Assembly: GCA_903911145.1 (NCBI GenBank)
Contig: CAIWCD010000035.1
Span: forward strand, 62,001 to 126,000
Direction: 5' to 3'
DNA length: 64,000 bases
Source of the DNA: an uncultured delta proteobacterium
GTDB lineage: Bacteria > Myxococcota > Myxococcia > Myxococcales > 40CM-4-68-19
Every line of letters begins with the position of its first letter. The first letter of the stretch is position 1. Positions 17,364 through 26,203 of the stretch are shown here, one piece after another. The position numbers were made by a program, and so were the translations under genes. The notes beneath the pieces were generated by a model. That model was not told the origin of the DNA. It worked only from the letters and a program-made list of their open reading frames with translations, and did not search any database.

Positions 17364-17383
17364 GTACATTTTGTACATTTGTA
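17364..17383. repeat. Overlapping TACA/TGTA direct and inverted repeats
   Basis: GTACATTT occurs at 17364 and again at 17373, followed by GTA at 17381. This also creates two nested inverted repeats, TACA-TTT-TGTA (17365-17375) and TACA-TT-TGTA (17374-17383). The element sits in the 71-bp gap between the convergent ATPase and BtaA-like genes and stands out as AT-rich. Its function is unknown; it could be a protein-binding site. Confidence 0.35.
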
Positions 17384-17399
17384 TGGTCTTCGCCGAGGG

Positions 17400-18302
17400 T
17401 CACTGTTCCCCTGGCCTCGACGAAACCGGCCGCACATCAACGACGCCCCAGAGCATCGAGCGGTCCTGCGCGGCCTGGTTTGTCGCTGCATCCGCGCCCG
17501 CTTCTCCGAAGCTGCGCAGCACCACGACGGCGCCAGGAGCGGCCGCGCGCTTCACTGCCGCGAAGAGGCGCTGCGCGAACTCCGCGTCCGCACCATCGAG
17601 AATGTTCGAGAGCGTGAAGCCCCCGAAGCTCCCGGTTGGCTGCGCTTCGAGATAGGCAACGGCATCCGCATTCACCAGCGAGATGCGCCCGACCTCTGCC
17701 GGCGGCGGCTCGCGGTCCATCTCTCCGAGGAAAAGCGCGCGCGCGTAGGGGTTCGTCTGATTCGCATGCAGCGCGAAGCAGCGCTCCATCCGGGCGCGCA
17801 TCACCGCGCCGAGGTGGCGCGGGAGGAACGCGAGAAACGGGCTCGCATAGATGGCGCGCAGCGCGCTCACCGAGAGCAGCCCATCGAACGCGGCACGGAA
17901 TCGCCGCGTGTCGAGATGCTCGCGCCAATAGGCAATCTGCAGAGACGGTTCGTCGAGATCGAGGAAGGTCTGCATCCGCGCCCGGCTCCATCCGAGCAGC
18001 GGCGCAACTGCGCGCCCGAATCCCATCACGCGCTCGGCCGTCCCGTGAATCGCCGGCTCTCCCGCGAGTCGCCGCGCCGCATAGGCAAGCTGCACCGGAT
18101 TGATGTCGACCGCGACCACCTCATGCTGCGTCGCGAGCTTCATCGCCGTGCAGCCCGCGGACGCGATGCAGAAGACCCGCGCCTGGCCTGCGAACGCGCG
18201 CGCCTCGATCTGTGGGTCCTCGTACATTCTACCGAAGAGCACCTTGCGCGGCCCGCGCCCCGCATCGAATCGCCCGCTCCGCCACGGCGTCGCGCTCTCC
18301 AT
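17400..18302 (-). CDS. BtaA-like (DUF3419) protein, putative SAM-dependent 3-amino-3-carboxypropyl transferase
   Basis: A 300-residue protein. It has a Rossmann-type SAM-binding segment VFCIASAGCTAMKLATQ followed by EVVAVDINPVQLAYAARRLAG, the signature of DUF3419/BtaA. It also has a conserved FLARFL-like region and a C-terminal VLRSFGEAG. BtaA makes diacylglyceryl-homoserine, the first step of betaine-lipid synthesis, which a BtaB methyltransferase would finish. No BtaB is in the window, so the product could differ. The start at 18302 is chosen because the ATG overlaps the stop of the upstream DoxX-like gene by one base (TGATG), implying coupling. There is no separate strong Shine-Dalgarno sequence. 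Confidence 0.7.
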   Translation of the reverse strand: MESATPWRSGRFDAGRGPRKVLFGRMYEDPQIEARAFAGQARVFCIASAGCTAMKLATQHEVVAVDINPVQLAYAARRLAGEPAIHGTAERVMGFGRAVAPLLGWSRARMQTFLDLDEPSLQIAYWREHLDTRRFRAAFDGLLSVSALRAIYASPFLAFLPRHLGAVMRARMERCFALHANQTNPYARALFLGEMDREPPPAEVGRISLVNADAVAYLEAQPTGSFGGFTLSNILDGADAEFAQRLFAAVKRAAAPGAVVVLRSFGEAGADAATNQAAQDRSMLWGVVDVRPVSSRPGEQ

Positions 18303-18682
18303 CACGGCCACCGGGGGAAACTCGCCGAGACCCACGCGAGCAGGATGAACGCGAAGTTCTTCACGACCATCCCTGCTGGATCGTGAATCACCTTGCGCGC
18401 CCAGATGAGCCCATTGGTGTTGAGCGTGACGAGCAGAACGGTCTGCGCGATCACGCACGGCAGCGGCGAAATTCCGCTCAGCGCCCAGAGTCCCAACGCG
18501 CTCTCGACCAGGCCCAGCGCAATCAGGAACGCACGTCCGATCTGCTTGCCGAACGGAGCCTGCGCGACCACTTCGAGCTGGTGCGGCTCGCCCCCGACCA
18601 GCTTGCAGACGACGCCCTCGTAGAGCCAGACCGCGGCGACCGCGACGCGAATCAACCAGATGGGCACCAACAGCGCCGTCAT
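18302..18682 (-). CDS. DoxX-like small integral membrane protein
   Basis: A 126-residue protein with four predicted transmembrane helices: LIRVAVAAVWLYEGVVCK at the N-terminus, a second near FLIALGLVESALGLWAL, a third near VIAQTVLLVTLN, and a last near FAFILLAWV. The pattern matches DoxX-like (PF13781-type) proteins, which often sit beside oxidoreductases or lipid enzymes and have no agreed function. The stop overlaps the BtaA-like start, so both are probably co-translated and act together at the membrane. An AGGAG-type ribosome-binding site precedes the ATG (complement of the bases just after 18682). Confidence 0.7.
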   Translation of the reverse strand: MTALLVPIWLIRVAVAAVWLYEGVVCKLVGGEPHQLEVVAQAPFGKQIGRAFLIALGLVESALGLWALSGISPLPCVIAQTVLLVTLNTNGLIWARKVIHDPAGMVVKNFAFILLAWVSASFPRWP

Positions 18683-18871
18683 GGGAACTCCTCTCGTGAA
18701 GCGTGTCGAAATGCAGCTCTACTGCGACTCAACTGCGCGTCAGCCCCTCGCACGCGCGCGAAGGCGGAACCGCGAAGATCATCTGCGTCGTGATGTCGGC
18801 CTGTGCACGCGATGGATCCTCCGGTGCGGCTGTGAGGTTCCCGGATGCATCGGCGTTGCTCTGGGCTGTCG

Positions 18872-19849
18872 TCATGACGGGCCACGGGTGGCTGGGGGCG
18901 AATTGGTGCCGGGCCATCCTGCGAAGGCACGGTGCAGCGAGGCGTCATGCGCAGGCGACTCAATGAGCCCGAGCGTGCGCGGAGTCCAGGCGGTCGCGAG
19001 CACGGAGAGCAGGCTGCGCGCCCTGGTCGCGAGCGGGATGGTTGTCGAGGTCGCCGGCGCCGCGGCGCCAAGTGCTGCCGCGATTCCGAGCTCGCGATAG
19101 GCCCGGCCGACCAGCAGCACACCGTGTCGATAACGCAGAGGGAAGAGCGCGGCCCCTTGCTCGGCGCTTCGGTAGTAGCGATCGGCGAGCGCAGCCAGCC
19201 CTCGCAATACCGGGCGCAGCCGCGCATCAGTTGGTGCGGCGAGCGCCTGCTGCGCGTCGAGCCCCGCGGCGCAGAGACGGCTTGCCGGCAGGTAGACGCG
19301 ATCGCGCCGCGCATCGTCGGCCACTCCGAAGATGTTGTTGGTCAGCTGCAGCGCGACGCCCAGATCGACCACGCGCTGCACTCCCTCGCGCGAATGGATC
19401 TGCAGGAGCGGCGCGAGCATCAGGCCGACTGCCGCGCTCACCCGATACGCGTAGCGCAGCAGCGCCTGGTCGTCGGGGATGCGCACGCAGCCCAGGTCGG
19501 ACTCCATGCCTTCGAGCAGGAGCTGCATGCAGTCGAGAGGCAGGCCGCTCTTCGCCGCGCCCGCGAGAAACGCCGCGATGAGCGGACGCGGGGCGGCCCG
19601 TCCAGAGAGCTCCGCGCGAAAGTCCTCGAGCGCCGCACGCGCCTGCTCTGTGCTCGCTGCCTCATCAACCGCATCGTCGAGTCGCCGGCAGACGCAGTAG
19701 AGCAGGCCGATGTGCTCCAGGTCTTGCGCGGGGATGATCTCCGGGATGATCCAGAATCGACGCACGACCCGCACGAACTCTCGTCGGCTTGCGGCGACCA
19801 GCTCGGCCCACGGCAGATAGCCCGGCCACACTGGCGCGGCGCCACTCAT
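18872..19849 (-). CDS. Phytoene/squalene synthase family protein (CrtB-like)
   Basis: A 325-residue trans-isoprenyl diphosphate synthase (head-to-head). The first Asp-rich motif is CVCRRLDDAVDE and the second is in VALQLTNNIFGVADDARR, followed by DRVYLP. RYAYRVSAAVGLMLAPL is the helix typical of CrtB. It would condense two prenyl diphosphates to phytoene (carotenoids) or squalene/hydroxysqualene (hopanoids or sterols). CrtB is slightly favoured by the RVSAAVGLM segment. No crtI, crtE or hpn partner lies nearby. The second motif reads NNIFGVADD rather than the common NILRDVGED, a mild divergence. The ATG at 19849 fits the family N-terminus but has no clear ribosome-binding site. Confidence 0.75.
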   Translation of the reverse strand: MSGAAPVWPGYLPWAELVAASRREFVRVVRRFWIIPEIIPAQDLEHIGLLYCVCRRLDDAVDEAASTEQARAALEDFRAELSGRAAPRPLIAAFLAGAAKSGLPLDCMQLLLEGMESDLGCVRIPDDQALLRYAYRVSAAVGLMLAPLLQIHSREGVQRVVDLGVALQLTNNIFGVADDARRDRVYLPASRLCAAGLDAQQALAAPTDARLRPVLRGLAALADRYYRSAEQGAALFPLRYRHGVLLVGRAYRELGIAAALGAAAPATSTTIPLATRARSLLSVLATAWTPRTLGLIESPAHDASLHRAFAGWPGTNSPPATRGPS

Positions 19850-20212
19850 CGCTGGGTGCACACGTAGGTCACGGACGCCCCTCGATTCGGTCACACGCGA
19901 TTGATTTGATGATGGGTGCAAGCGACTGTCCAAGCGGGGCGCGCCCCTGCCACGGCGTCGCATCCTCCGGCGTCTCGGTCGAGCACATCGGACTGCCGCC
20001 GCAATCCGTTCGCGCTTTTTCGGGGGAGCGCAAGACTTGCCGCTCGTTACTCGGCGCGCAGCCCGTGCGGGCGATGCCGCCGGTCACGCCGAGCGTGCGC
20101 AGTGGCGGTAACTGCTCGGTAAGGGTATGACGGCGCCCCATCTCGGCCGCCCTCGCGTTTCGAGCGGCCCGCTTTTCGCACAGCAGCCCGGCACCGTCTG
20201 GAGGTCACTGAA
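19850..20212. other. Divergent intergenic region between the CrtB-like and OB-fold lipoprotein genes
   Basis: A 363-base gap that must hold promoters for both flanking genes. I see a palindromic GGGGCGCGCCCC and a run of five T followed by GGGGGAGCG, but no convincing -35/-10 pair, riboswitch or open frame with family similarity. GGAGG at 20200-20204 is the ribosome-binding site of the rightward gene. Confidence 0.5.
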
Positions 20213-21013
20213 ATGCGTCTCAATCCGTCGCTTGTTCTCGTCGCTGTGGTCGGTCTCGCCTGCTCGAAGTCTCCACCCCCCGCGGCACCTGCTCCCTCGA
20301 CAATGGCCGGCTCCCCAGTTGGCGGCGCCCCGAGCATGATGCCTCCCGCAGCCGCAATGGCCGACGTGATCGCGGGTCCCGTTCTCGAGACGATCGGCGC
20401 GAGCCAATACACCTATCTGCGCATCCAGACGCCCAGCGGAGAGATCTGGGCCGCTGTTCCGGCGTCGGACATCGCCGTCGGCGCACAGGCGCGGATCGTC
20501 GGCGCTGTCTGGATGCAGGATTTCAAGAGCGAGACGTTGAAGCGGACCTGGCCGCGCATCGCCTTCGGCACGCTCGAAGCGCAAGGGGCCGGCGCTCCCG
20601 CACAGGCTGCTGGCGCGCGCCCCGCTGGTGCGTTCGCAGAGGCCGCAGCGGGCAAGGGCTCGCCGGCCGCCCCTCCTTCAGACGGCACACCGATCTCTGT
20701 TCCGCGCGCGACGGGCAAGAACGCGCACACCATCGCCGAGGTCCTCGCGCAGAAGGCCGCGCTCAAGGATCAGACCGTTCGCATTCAGGGGAAGGTCGTC
20801 AAGGAGACCGACGGAGTGATGGGCAAGAACTGGCTGCACCTGCGCGACGGCACCGGCAAGGATGGTGCGGCTGACCTCACGTTCGCGACGGCCGACGCGT
20901 CGGCGGTGGGCGAGACGATCATTCTCGCGGGCACCGTCCATCTCGATCGCGATCTGGGCGCGGGTTATCACTACGATGTCCTCATCGAAGACGCGCATAT
21001 CGAGCGCAAGTAG
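20213..21013 (+). CDS. Lipoprotein with two OB-fold-like domains (NrfJ-like)
   Basis: A 266-residue lipoprotein, with the N-terminus ending in VVGLACSKS. Residues about 50-125 contain VLETIGASQYTYLRI, GEIWAAVP and a FKSETLKRTWPRIAFG stretch. This pattern is known from NrfJ-like and related periplasmic OB-fold proteins found with multiheme cytochromes. An Ala/Pro/Gly-rich linker follows. Residues about 180-266 form a second OB-like domain with VRIQGKVVKETDGVMGKNWLHLRDGTG and YDVLIEDAHIERK. The role is unknown; such proteins are proposed to assist redox or metal handling in the periplasm. It lies directly upstream of the collagen-like nine-heme cytochrome but is separated from it by a terminator, so it is probably its own transcript. 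Confidence 0.7.
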   Translation: MRLNPSLVLVAVVGLACSKSPPPAAPAPSTMAGSPVGGAPSMMPPAAAMADVIAGPVLETIGASQYTYLRIQTPSGEIWAAVPASDIAVGAQARIVGAVWMQDFKSETLKRTWPRIAFGTLEAQGAGAPAQAAGARPAGAFAEAAAGKGSPAAPPSDGTPISVPRATGKNAHTIAEVLAQKAALKDQTVRIQGKVVKETDGVMGKNWLHLRDGTGKDGAADLTFATADASAVGETIILAGTVHLDRDLGAGYHYDVLIEDAHIERK

Positions 21014-21329
21014 CCGCACCGGTTGCACGGAAAACCCGATTTACCAGAAGCCCTCGTCGAGCCCCTGAACCAGGCTCGAGAGGGCTTTTGTGCTTCGTGT
21101 CAAGTTGTCGTCACTTGCGCCTACGCAGTGATTGCGCATCGGTGCGACCCAACGCGAAATCTGCGCTGAACGTCCGTTTTGCGCTGTCCGATTCATCCGA
21201 AAAAATAACGTAAAAATAAAATCTTATCTGACTGAGCTGCCGCTCGCTTGCTGGCATGGCTCCTGCTCAACGCGCAAGTGGAGTCATCTGCCAAGCCAGC
21301 TCGATTTTGACCATTTGAAGGAGACGGAC
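21014..21329 (+). other. Leader and promoter region of the collagen-like cytochrome
   Basis: A 316-base gap. After the terminator at 21048-21089 it contains an unusually AT-rich stretch at about 21195-21230, with runs of A and the sequence AATAAAATCTTATC, the most likely promoter zone for the downstream cytochrome. I looked for a GEMM-type cyclic-dinucleotide riboswitch, which regulates some Geobacter cytochromes, and did not see its conserved sequence. AAGGAG at 21318-21323 is the ribosome-binding site. Confidence 0.5.
21048..21089 (+). terminator. Rho-independent terminator after the OB-fold lipoprotein
   Basis: AAGCCCTC plus TCGAGCC (one bulged G between them) pairs with GGCTCGAGAGGGCTT across a nine-base loop. 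The descending arm runs into TTTT. This is the clearest intrinsic terminator in the window and separates the lipoprotein from the cytochrome transcript. Confidence 0.85.
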
Positions 21330-24300
21330 ATGTCCAACTTGTTTCTGAGAAGTAGTCTTCTAAGCGGGCGCGTCTCGTGCCTGGCTGTGGCAGTAGCGCT
21401 TGCGGGCAGCGTCGCCTGCGGAGGTGCGGGCACCACGGGAGCGACCGGACCGACCGGTGCAACGGGCCCGGCCGGAAATCCCGGCAATCCGGGTAACCCT
21501 GGTAACCAGGGCAACCCTGGTGCAAATGGCGCGACGGGCGCGAACGGCGCGACAGGCGCGACCGGCGAGAATGGCGCGACCGGCGCAAATGGCGCGACGG
21601 GCGCAAATGGCGCGACGGGCGCAAATGGCGCGACTGGCGCAAACGGCGCGACGGGGGCAAATGGTGCGACGGGCGCAAATGGCGCGACGGGCGCAGTTGG
21701 CGCGACGGGTGACGTCGGCGCGACGGGCGCGACAGGCACCAGCACTCCGGTGATCGGCACGGTCATCATCACTGTCGACGAGGGCACGGGCGCCAACGGC
21801 GGCGTCGCAGGCCCCCTCGCTGGCGTCAGCATTGTCGCGTTGACCACGACTGGCCAGTCCGTCGATGGCAGCATCGATCCTTCGATTGTCAGCACGGGCG
21901 TCACCTCGGCGAGCGGCACCGTGACGCTGATCCTCCCCTTCGGCATCTTCAACCTCACTCTCTCGAAGGCCGGCTTCACGTCGCCCGCGCCGATCCAGGT
22001 CGGCCTCGTCGCCTTCCAGACCGTGAACGTCGGCGTGACGATGAACGAGTCGTCGAGCTCCAAGCCGTCGCTCGCCGTCGTTGCTGCGGGCGACGACATC
22101 GGCTTCGGCAACACCGTGAACCTCACCGCGCATGGCTCGAGCCCGGTTGGCGACACGCTCACATACACGTGGGCCAACACCACGACCTACGCTCTCGGCA
22201 GGGTGACGGGCAGCGGGACCGCCGGCACGATCACGACGCCGACGCTTGCCGCCGCCACTGCCCCAGAGGGCACCACGGCTGCCGGCAACTGGATCTCCGG
22301 CTACACGATCCCCGCCCAGTTTGGCGTGCTGCCGATCATGAGCGACACGAGCGGAACCGTGACGGCCACGGTCACCGCGAATGATGGCTACGGGCAGTCG
22401 ACGAGCGCCAGCGTCACGGTCAGCGCTGCGTCGTTCCAGAACGGCACTCGCAACAGTGCAGTCGGAACACGCGTGTTCCTGAATGCAGGTGCGCCGCTTG
22501 TCGACGGCGGTGCCACCTGGGCCCTCACCAACAATGCGGGCTCGAGCGCGTCGGTTGACAGCATCACGTCGCAATACCCCTCATTCATTCCGGACAAGGC
22601 CGGCGCCTACACGGCGACGTTGGGGAGCAACAGCATCACCGTCTATGCGGGAACCTGGATCGGCGCGATCCAGGCCACCGGCTCGACCGTGACGAAGACC
22701 CAGAACGGCACCGTCCCGTTCATCCCTCTCGCCCAGTGCGCGAACTGCCACCAGAGCGGATTCGCGATCGATGAGTTCACGGGCTGGATGGGAACCAAGC
22801 ACGCTGTGCACCTGACGTACGCGATGGATGGCGTGACCGGGTTCAGCTCGGGTCAGAGCTGCCTGAAGTGCCACACGGTCGGCTACGATCCAGGCAACAC
22901 CAACACGCTCGCGGGTGGCTTCAGCCAGATGGCCGCCGATGCGGGTTGGACCTATCCGACGACGATCTCCGCGAGCAACTGGTCCAATGTTCCGGCTGGC
23001 GTTGCACAGCTCGCGAACATCCAGTGCGAGAACTGCCACGGCCCGCAGGGCAACGGCGTGAGCGGCTACTACTCGGCCGCGCACACGATGACCGACGTCG
23101 ATGGTGGATTGGGGCAGGCGAAGATCACCGAGCCCTTCCAGTCGCCGCGCATCTCCTACGCTGCAGAAGATTGCGGCGTCTGCCACGCGGCAGGAACCAG
23201 CCACCACCACTACTCGGAGTGGGCGACGGCCAACCCGGACGACGGCGCTGGTCACTTGAACAGCCTGACGGGGCGCGCAGTCAACGGGAATGCGCTCGCC
23301 GCGGGCTGCGCCCGGTGCCACTCGGCCCAAGGCTTCACCGAGTACGTCCCGAACCTCCTCTCGGGCAACGTCGGCACTCTGCAGGCGAACCAGCTCGCTG
23401 TGGGGCAGATCAGCCTGAACAACATCCAGCCGCAGACCTGCCAAGCCTGCCACGATCCGCACAACACCGCAGTGGATCCGGTCACGGGCGAGGACGAGTT
23501 CCAGCTCCGCATCTGGAACAACATCCCGCTTCTTCCGTCCGGGTTCGGCGTCAGCGGAATGGGCGCTGGCGCGATCTGCGCCTCGTGCCACAACTCCGGC
23601 GCGACCAGTTCGGCGGGCGCATACGAGACTGTGGCCGAGAACACCGCGCTCATCCCCGCGATGGCGGCGGTCGGGCTCGACTCGGGCGTGACCTTCACCT
23701 CGACGGCGTATCTGCACGAGGACAGCGACGCGATCGGGTCGAACCCGGCGAATCCGAAGCTCGGCGCGACCTACATGAAGCTCGGGACGAACTTCATCCT
23801 GCAGCCTGACGCCGGCACGCTGGTGACGCTGAGCTCGCCGAGCATGACGAGCCAGACCGACGTCTTCGAGGGACACAACGCGTACTTCCTCTCCGACTCG
23901 ACGCCGGTGATCTCGCCGCACAGCGCGGTCAAGGACACCTGCGTCGGTTGCCACATGACGAACAACCCGGGCACGTACACGAGCCACGGCGCGTCGGCGA
24001 CAGCCACGCACCTGTTCTTCATCACCGACGCGGACACGCCGGGCTACTGCAGCAAGTGCCATGCGAGCGGGACGTCGAACGTCGATGGAGCGAGCCTCCA
24101 GGCCTCGACCACGGCCGGCCTCAACAAGATCCTCACCAATCTTGGCAATGCGGTTGTTGCACGCCTCGACGACGGAGTGTCTGACGGCGGTGTTCCTGCG
24201 AGCTACACGGTTCCTACTGGCTACGGCCTCTGGCAGGACACGGGCACGATCAGAATCATGTCCGGAAACCTGACCGACGCCACACCGGGCTGCGTGAAGG

Positions 24301-24716
24301 CGACGGGCACGGCGTGCGGCCAGAAGAGCAAGGCCGAAGTCAAGATCCTCACCGACCCGCTGATGAACCCGGTGGGCTCGGCGGTCGCAGGGACTGGCAG
24401 CGTGACGCTCACCTTCGCGGTCTCGGCATCCGCGCCGATCACCGTGAAGATGGCCGACAACGCGACGTACACGTACAACAGCGGGACAGCGACATTCTCC
24501 GTCTCGTACGCGAACATTCTCGACGGCTCGCTCAACCCGATGTTTGCCCAGAACGGCAACTTCATCAAAGCGATCTGGAACTACCAGCTGATCAACACGG
24601 ACAAGAGCAAGGGCGTCCACAACCCGCCGTTCGTCTCCGCGGTTCTCTCCGCGACGGCGAATCCGTGGGGCAACCCGAACGCCAGCCCGCCGCAGCCGGG
24701 CGGCCTCTGGTACTAG
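21330..24716 (+). CDS. Collagen-like nine-heme c-type cytochrome, probable surface lipoprotein
   Basis: A 1128-residue exported protein. The signal segment ends in [10 protein letters not shown] (weak lipobox, Cys30). Residues about 31-135 are an uninterrupted Gly-X-Y collagen-like tract, mostly GAT, GAN and GNP triplets, encoded by an 18-bp-phased DNA repeat. A carboxypeptidase-regulatory-like or Ig-like region follows ([17 protein letters not shown] and later). Nine CXXCH heme sites lie between about residues 465 and 915: CANCH, CLKCH, CENCH, CGVCH, CARCH, CQACH, CASCH, CVGCH and CSKCH. The start is ATG at 21330 after AAGGAG. Family members work as outer-surface electron carriers, and the collagen stalk suggests display away from the membrane. 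A terminator follows the gene. Confidence 0.88.
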   Translation: MSNLFLRSSLLSGRVSCLAVAVALAGSVACGGAGTTGATGPTGATGPAGNPGNPGNPGNQGNPGANGATGANGATGATGENGATGANGATGANGATGANGATGANGATGANGATGANGATGAVGATGDVGATGATGTSTPVIGTVIITVDEGTGANGGVAGPLAGVSIVALTTTGQSVDGSIDPSIVSTGVTSASGTVTLILPFGIFNLTLSKAGFTSPAPIQVGLVAFQTVNVGVTMNESSSSKPSLAVVAAGDDIGFGNTVNLTAHGSSPVGDTLTYTWANTTTYALGRVTGSGTAGTITTPTLAAATAPEGTTAAGNWISGYTIPAQFGVLPIMSDTSGTVTATVTANDGYGQSTSASVTVSAASFQNGTRNSAVGTRVFLNAGAPLVDGGATWALTNNAGSSASVDSITSQYPSFIPDKAGAYTATLGSNSITVYAGTWIGAIQATGSTVTKTQNGTVPFIPLAQCANCHQSGFAIDEFTGWMGTKHAVHLTYAMDGVTGFSSGQSCLKCHTVGYDPGNTNTLAGGFSQMAADAGWTYPTTISASNWSNVPAGVAQLANIQCENCHGPQGNGVSGYYSAAHTMTDVDGGLGQAKITEPFQSPRISYAAEDCGVCHAAGTSHHHYSEWATANPDDGAGHLNSLTGRAVNGNALAAGCARCHSAQGFTEYVPNLLSGNVGTLQANQLAVGQISLNNIQPQTCQACHDPHNTAVDPVTGEDEFQLRIWNNIPLLPSGFGVSGMGAGAICASCHNSGATSSAGAYETVAENTALIPAMAAVGLDSGVTFTSTAYLHEDSDAIGSNPANPKLGATYMKLGTNFILQPDAGTLVTLSSPSMTSQTDVFEGHNAYFLSDSTPVISPHSAVKDTCVGCHMTNNPGTYTSHGASATATHLFFITDADTPGYCSKCHASGTSNVDGASLQASTTAGLNKILTNLGNAVVARLDDGVSDGGVPASYTVPTGYGLWQDTGTIRIMSGNLTDATPGCVKATGTACGQKSKAEVKILTDPLMNPVGSAVAGTGSVTLTFAVSASAPITVKMADNATYTYNSGTATFSVSYANILDGSLNPMFAQNGNFIKAIWNYQLINTDKSKGVHNPPFVSAVLSATANPWGNPNASPPQPGGLWY

Positions 24717-24749
24717 CGGGACCGTTGCACGATTGGCCTGGGTTGGCAG

Positions 24750-24788
24750 CCGGCTCCCTCTGCTTGCGCGGAGGGGGCCGGTTGTCTT
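24750..24788 (+). terminator. Rho-independent terminator after the collagen-like cytochrome
   Basis: CCGGCTCCCTC (24750-24760) pairs with GAGGGGGCCGG (24771-24781), with one G-U pair, around a ten-base loop. It is followed by TTGTCTTT. Stem strength and position 34 bases after the stop support termination, although the U-tract is interrupted. Confidence 0.7.
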
Positions 24789-24872
24789 TCGGACGCAGGA
24801 CGGTCGGCGTCTCCTCCTGTTCCTCTTGGCAGGTGCGGTGCGACAAGGCGGTCCGTTAAGGTTTTTTATTTG

Positions 24873-24926
24873 GCGACGCAGCAATCTGGGTTCTTGCTGG
24901 TCATTACAGATTGGCTCATGCGTCGC
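24873..24926 (+). promoter_or_regulatory. Inverted-repeat element in the leader of the response-regulator pair
   Basis: GCGACGCA (24873-24880) is perfectly repeated in inverse as TGCGTCGC (24919-24926). Inside it, AATCTG (24883-24888) pairs with CAGATT (24907-24912), giving a two-step stem of 8 and 6 bp with small internal loops. It follows an AT-rich promoter-like stretch with six T at 24862-24867 and lies about 70 bases before the first start codon. It could fold in the 5' leader or be a protein-binding site. I cannot match it to a known riboswitch. Confidence 0.45.
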
Positions 24927-24995
24927 GATCGACAGAGGGCAGTCTCCCCGCAATCGGCGCACGGCCCGTTGAATGCAGAATCGGAGCAAACCGCA

Positions 24996-25373
24996 ATGAG
25001 CACGATCATGGTTGTCGACGACTCGCAGATGATCCGCCAGCAGTTCTCCAGGATGCTGACTGCCGGCGGCCACACCGTGGTCGAGGCTGCCGATGGCGTC
25101 GCGGCGCTCGAGAAGCTGCGCGCGGACAGCTCGATCCGGCTCATTCTCCTCGATGTCAACATGCCGAAGATGAGCGGTCTCGAACTGCTGCAGAGTCTGC
25201 ACGAGGATCCTGTGCTCACGACTCCAGCTGTCTTGATGATCACCACCGAAGTGCAGGCGGAGTTGGTGCAGCAGGCGAAGGGGCTCGGCGCGAAGGGCTG
25301 GCTGGTCAAACCGGTCAAGGCTGAAGCGCTGTTGGCAGCTGTGAACTCACTGCTCGGATCGGACGCACGATGA
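24996..25373 (+). CDS. Stand-alone CheY-like response regulator
   Basis: A 125-residue single receiver domain. The acidic pair is in VVDDSQMIR (Asp8, Asp9), the phospho-acceptor is Asp53 in LILLDVNMPKMSG, the conserved Thr is in VLMITTE, and the Lys is in WLVKPVK. There is no output domain, so it signals by protein contact as CheY does. The start is ATG at 24996 with CGGAG upstream. The stop overlaps the next gene's ATG (ATGA), so it is co-translated with the degenerate-receiver/CheX-like protein, a likely phosphatase or binding partner. It sits between two large cytochrome loci and may regulate them or motility. The input kinase is not in the window. Confidence 0.88.
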   Translation: MSTIMVVDDSQMIRQQFSRMLTAGGHTVVEAADGVAALEKLRADSSIRLILLDVNMPKMSGLELLQSLHEDPVLTTPAVLMITTEVQAELVQQAKGLGAKGWLVKPVKAEALLAAVNSLLGSDAR

Positions 25374-26203
25374 AAGTCCTGGTCGCAGATGGCGTCGCTT
25401 CACAGCGGGACGCTACGGTCAAACTGCTCTCGGCAGCGGGGCACAAGGTCGACACGGCCAACACGGTTGCGGAGACGGAGGCCGCGCTCGCGAAGAACCG
25501 GTACGACGTGTTCATCACCGAGGCCGATTTCCCGGAGCGTCCGGCGGAAGGGCAGAGCGTGGTGAAGCGGTTCCGCGCGGCCGAGAAGGATGGGCATCTC
25601 TACATCCTGATGCTCTCGGCGCAGATGACGCCGATGCGAATTGTGCAGGCTTTCGACGTGGGCTGCGACGACGTTGCGCGCAAGCCGATCTCGGCGGAGG
25701 AGCTGCTCGCACGTGCGGGCGCGAGCGATCGCATCCGCAAGTGGGCCGGGTTCCTCTTCAAGGAAGAGGGAAATGTCGATTTTGCGCAGAAGGCGAACCT
25801 CGCCAACATGCGCGCCTGGAAAGAGGCGCCGCACGCGACCGCGACGATTCTCGCCGGGATGTTCAATCTGAATTCGAAGCCGATCCCGCTGCCGCCGAAG
25901 GGCCCGATGACCGGCGCAGAGCTGTCGCTCGTCCTTTCCGACGATGCCGGAGAGGTGACGCTCGCGGTCGGTTGCGACGCGGCCTCGCTCAAGGAGCTTG
26001 CCGAACTTTCTCTGGGCACGCCGCAGCCTTCGATGACCGCGCTTGGCGACATGATGAAGGAGATTGCGAATACGGTCGGCGGCGCGCTCAAGCGGCTCTC
26101 CGATGCGGACCGGATCCCGATGACCATCGGTCTGCCGAAGGTCTGCGAGACGCTCGAACTCAAGAGCGAGCAGGCTGGCAGCATCAGCTCCTATGCAATC
26201 TAG
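25370..26203 (+). CDS. Degenerate receiver plus CheX-like phosphatase domain, N-terminal part of an amber-interrupted gene
   Basis: 277 residues before TAG. Residues 1-120 are a receiver fold in which the phospho-acceptor Asp is replaced by Glu51 (FITEADFPE in place of the usual LLDxxMP) and the first acidic residue by Ala (LVADG). It therefore probably cannot be phosphorylated and may mimic the active state. Residues about 175-270 resemble CheX/CheC chemotaxis phosphatases, with the DxxxExxN-type motif in DMMKEIANTVGGAL. That domain could dephosphorylate the upstream CheY-like protein, to which it is coupled by ATGA. The frame continues open for 74 codons after the TAG, with a recognisable domain (next entry), so the gene is probably cut by a nonsense codon. 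Confidence 0.72.
   Translation: MKVLVADGVASQRDATVKLLSAAGHKVDTANTVAETEAALAKNRYDVFITEADFPERPAEGQSVVKRFRAAEKDGHLYILMLSAQMTPMRIVQAFDVGCDDVARKPISAEELLARAGASDRIRKWAGFLFKEEGNVDFAQKANLANMRAWKEAPHATATILAGMFNLNSKPIPLPPKGPMTGAELSLVLSDDAGEVTLAVGCDAASLKELAELSLGTPQPSMTALGDMMKEIANTVGGALKRLSDADRIPMTIGLPKVCETLELKSEQAGSISSYAI

Noticed and set aside
21090-21329. Possible GEMM (cyclic-dinucleotide) riboswitch before the collagen-like cytochrome
   Set aside because: I read the leader on the coding strand and did not find the conserved GEMM core; only an AT-rich promoter-like stretch is present.
21530-21720. 18-bp tandem DNA repeat that could be read as a minisatellite or CRISPR-like array
   Set aside because: The unit is a multiple of three, stays in frame and encodes Gly-X-Y triplets. 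There are no unique spacers.
22581-25202. An 873-residue open frame on the minus strand opposite the collagen-like cytochrome
   Set aside because: It is the antisense shadow of a gene with nine heme sites, collagen repeats and a good ribosome-binding site. The antisense product is Arg/His-rich with no domain.
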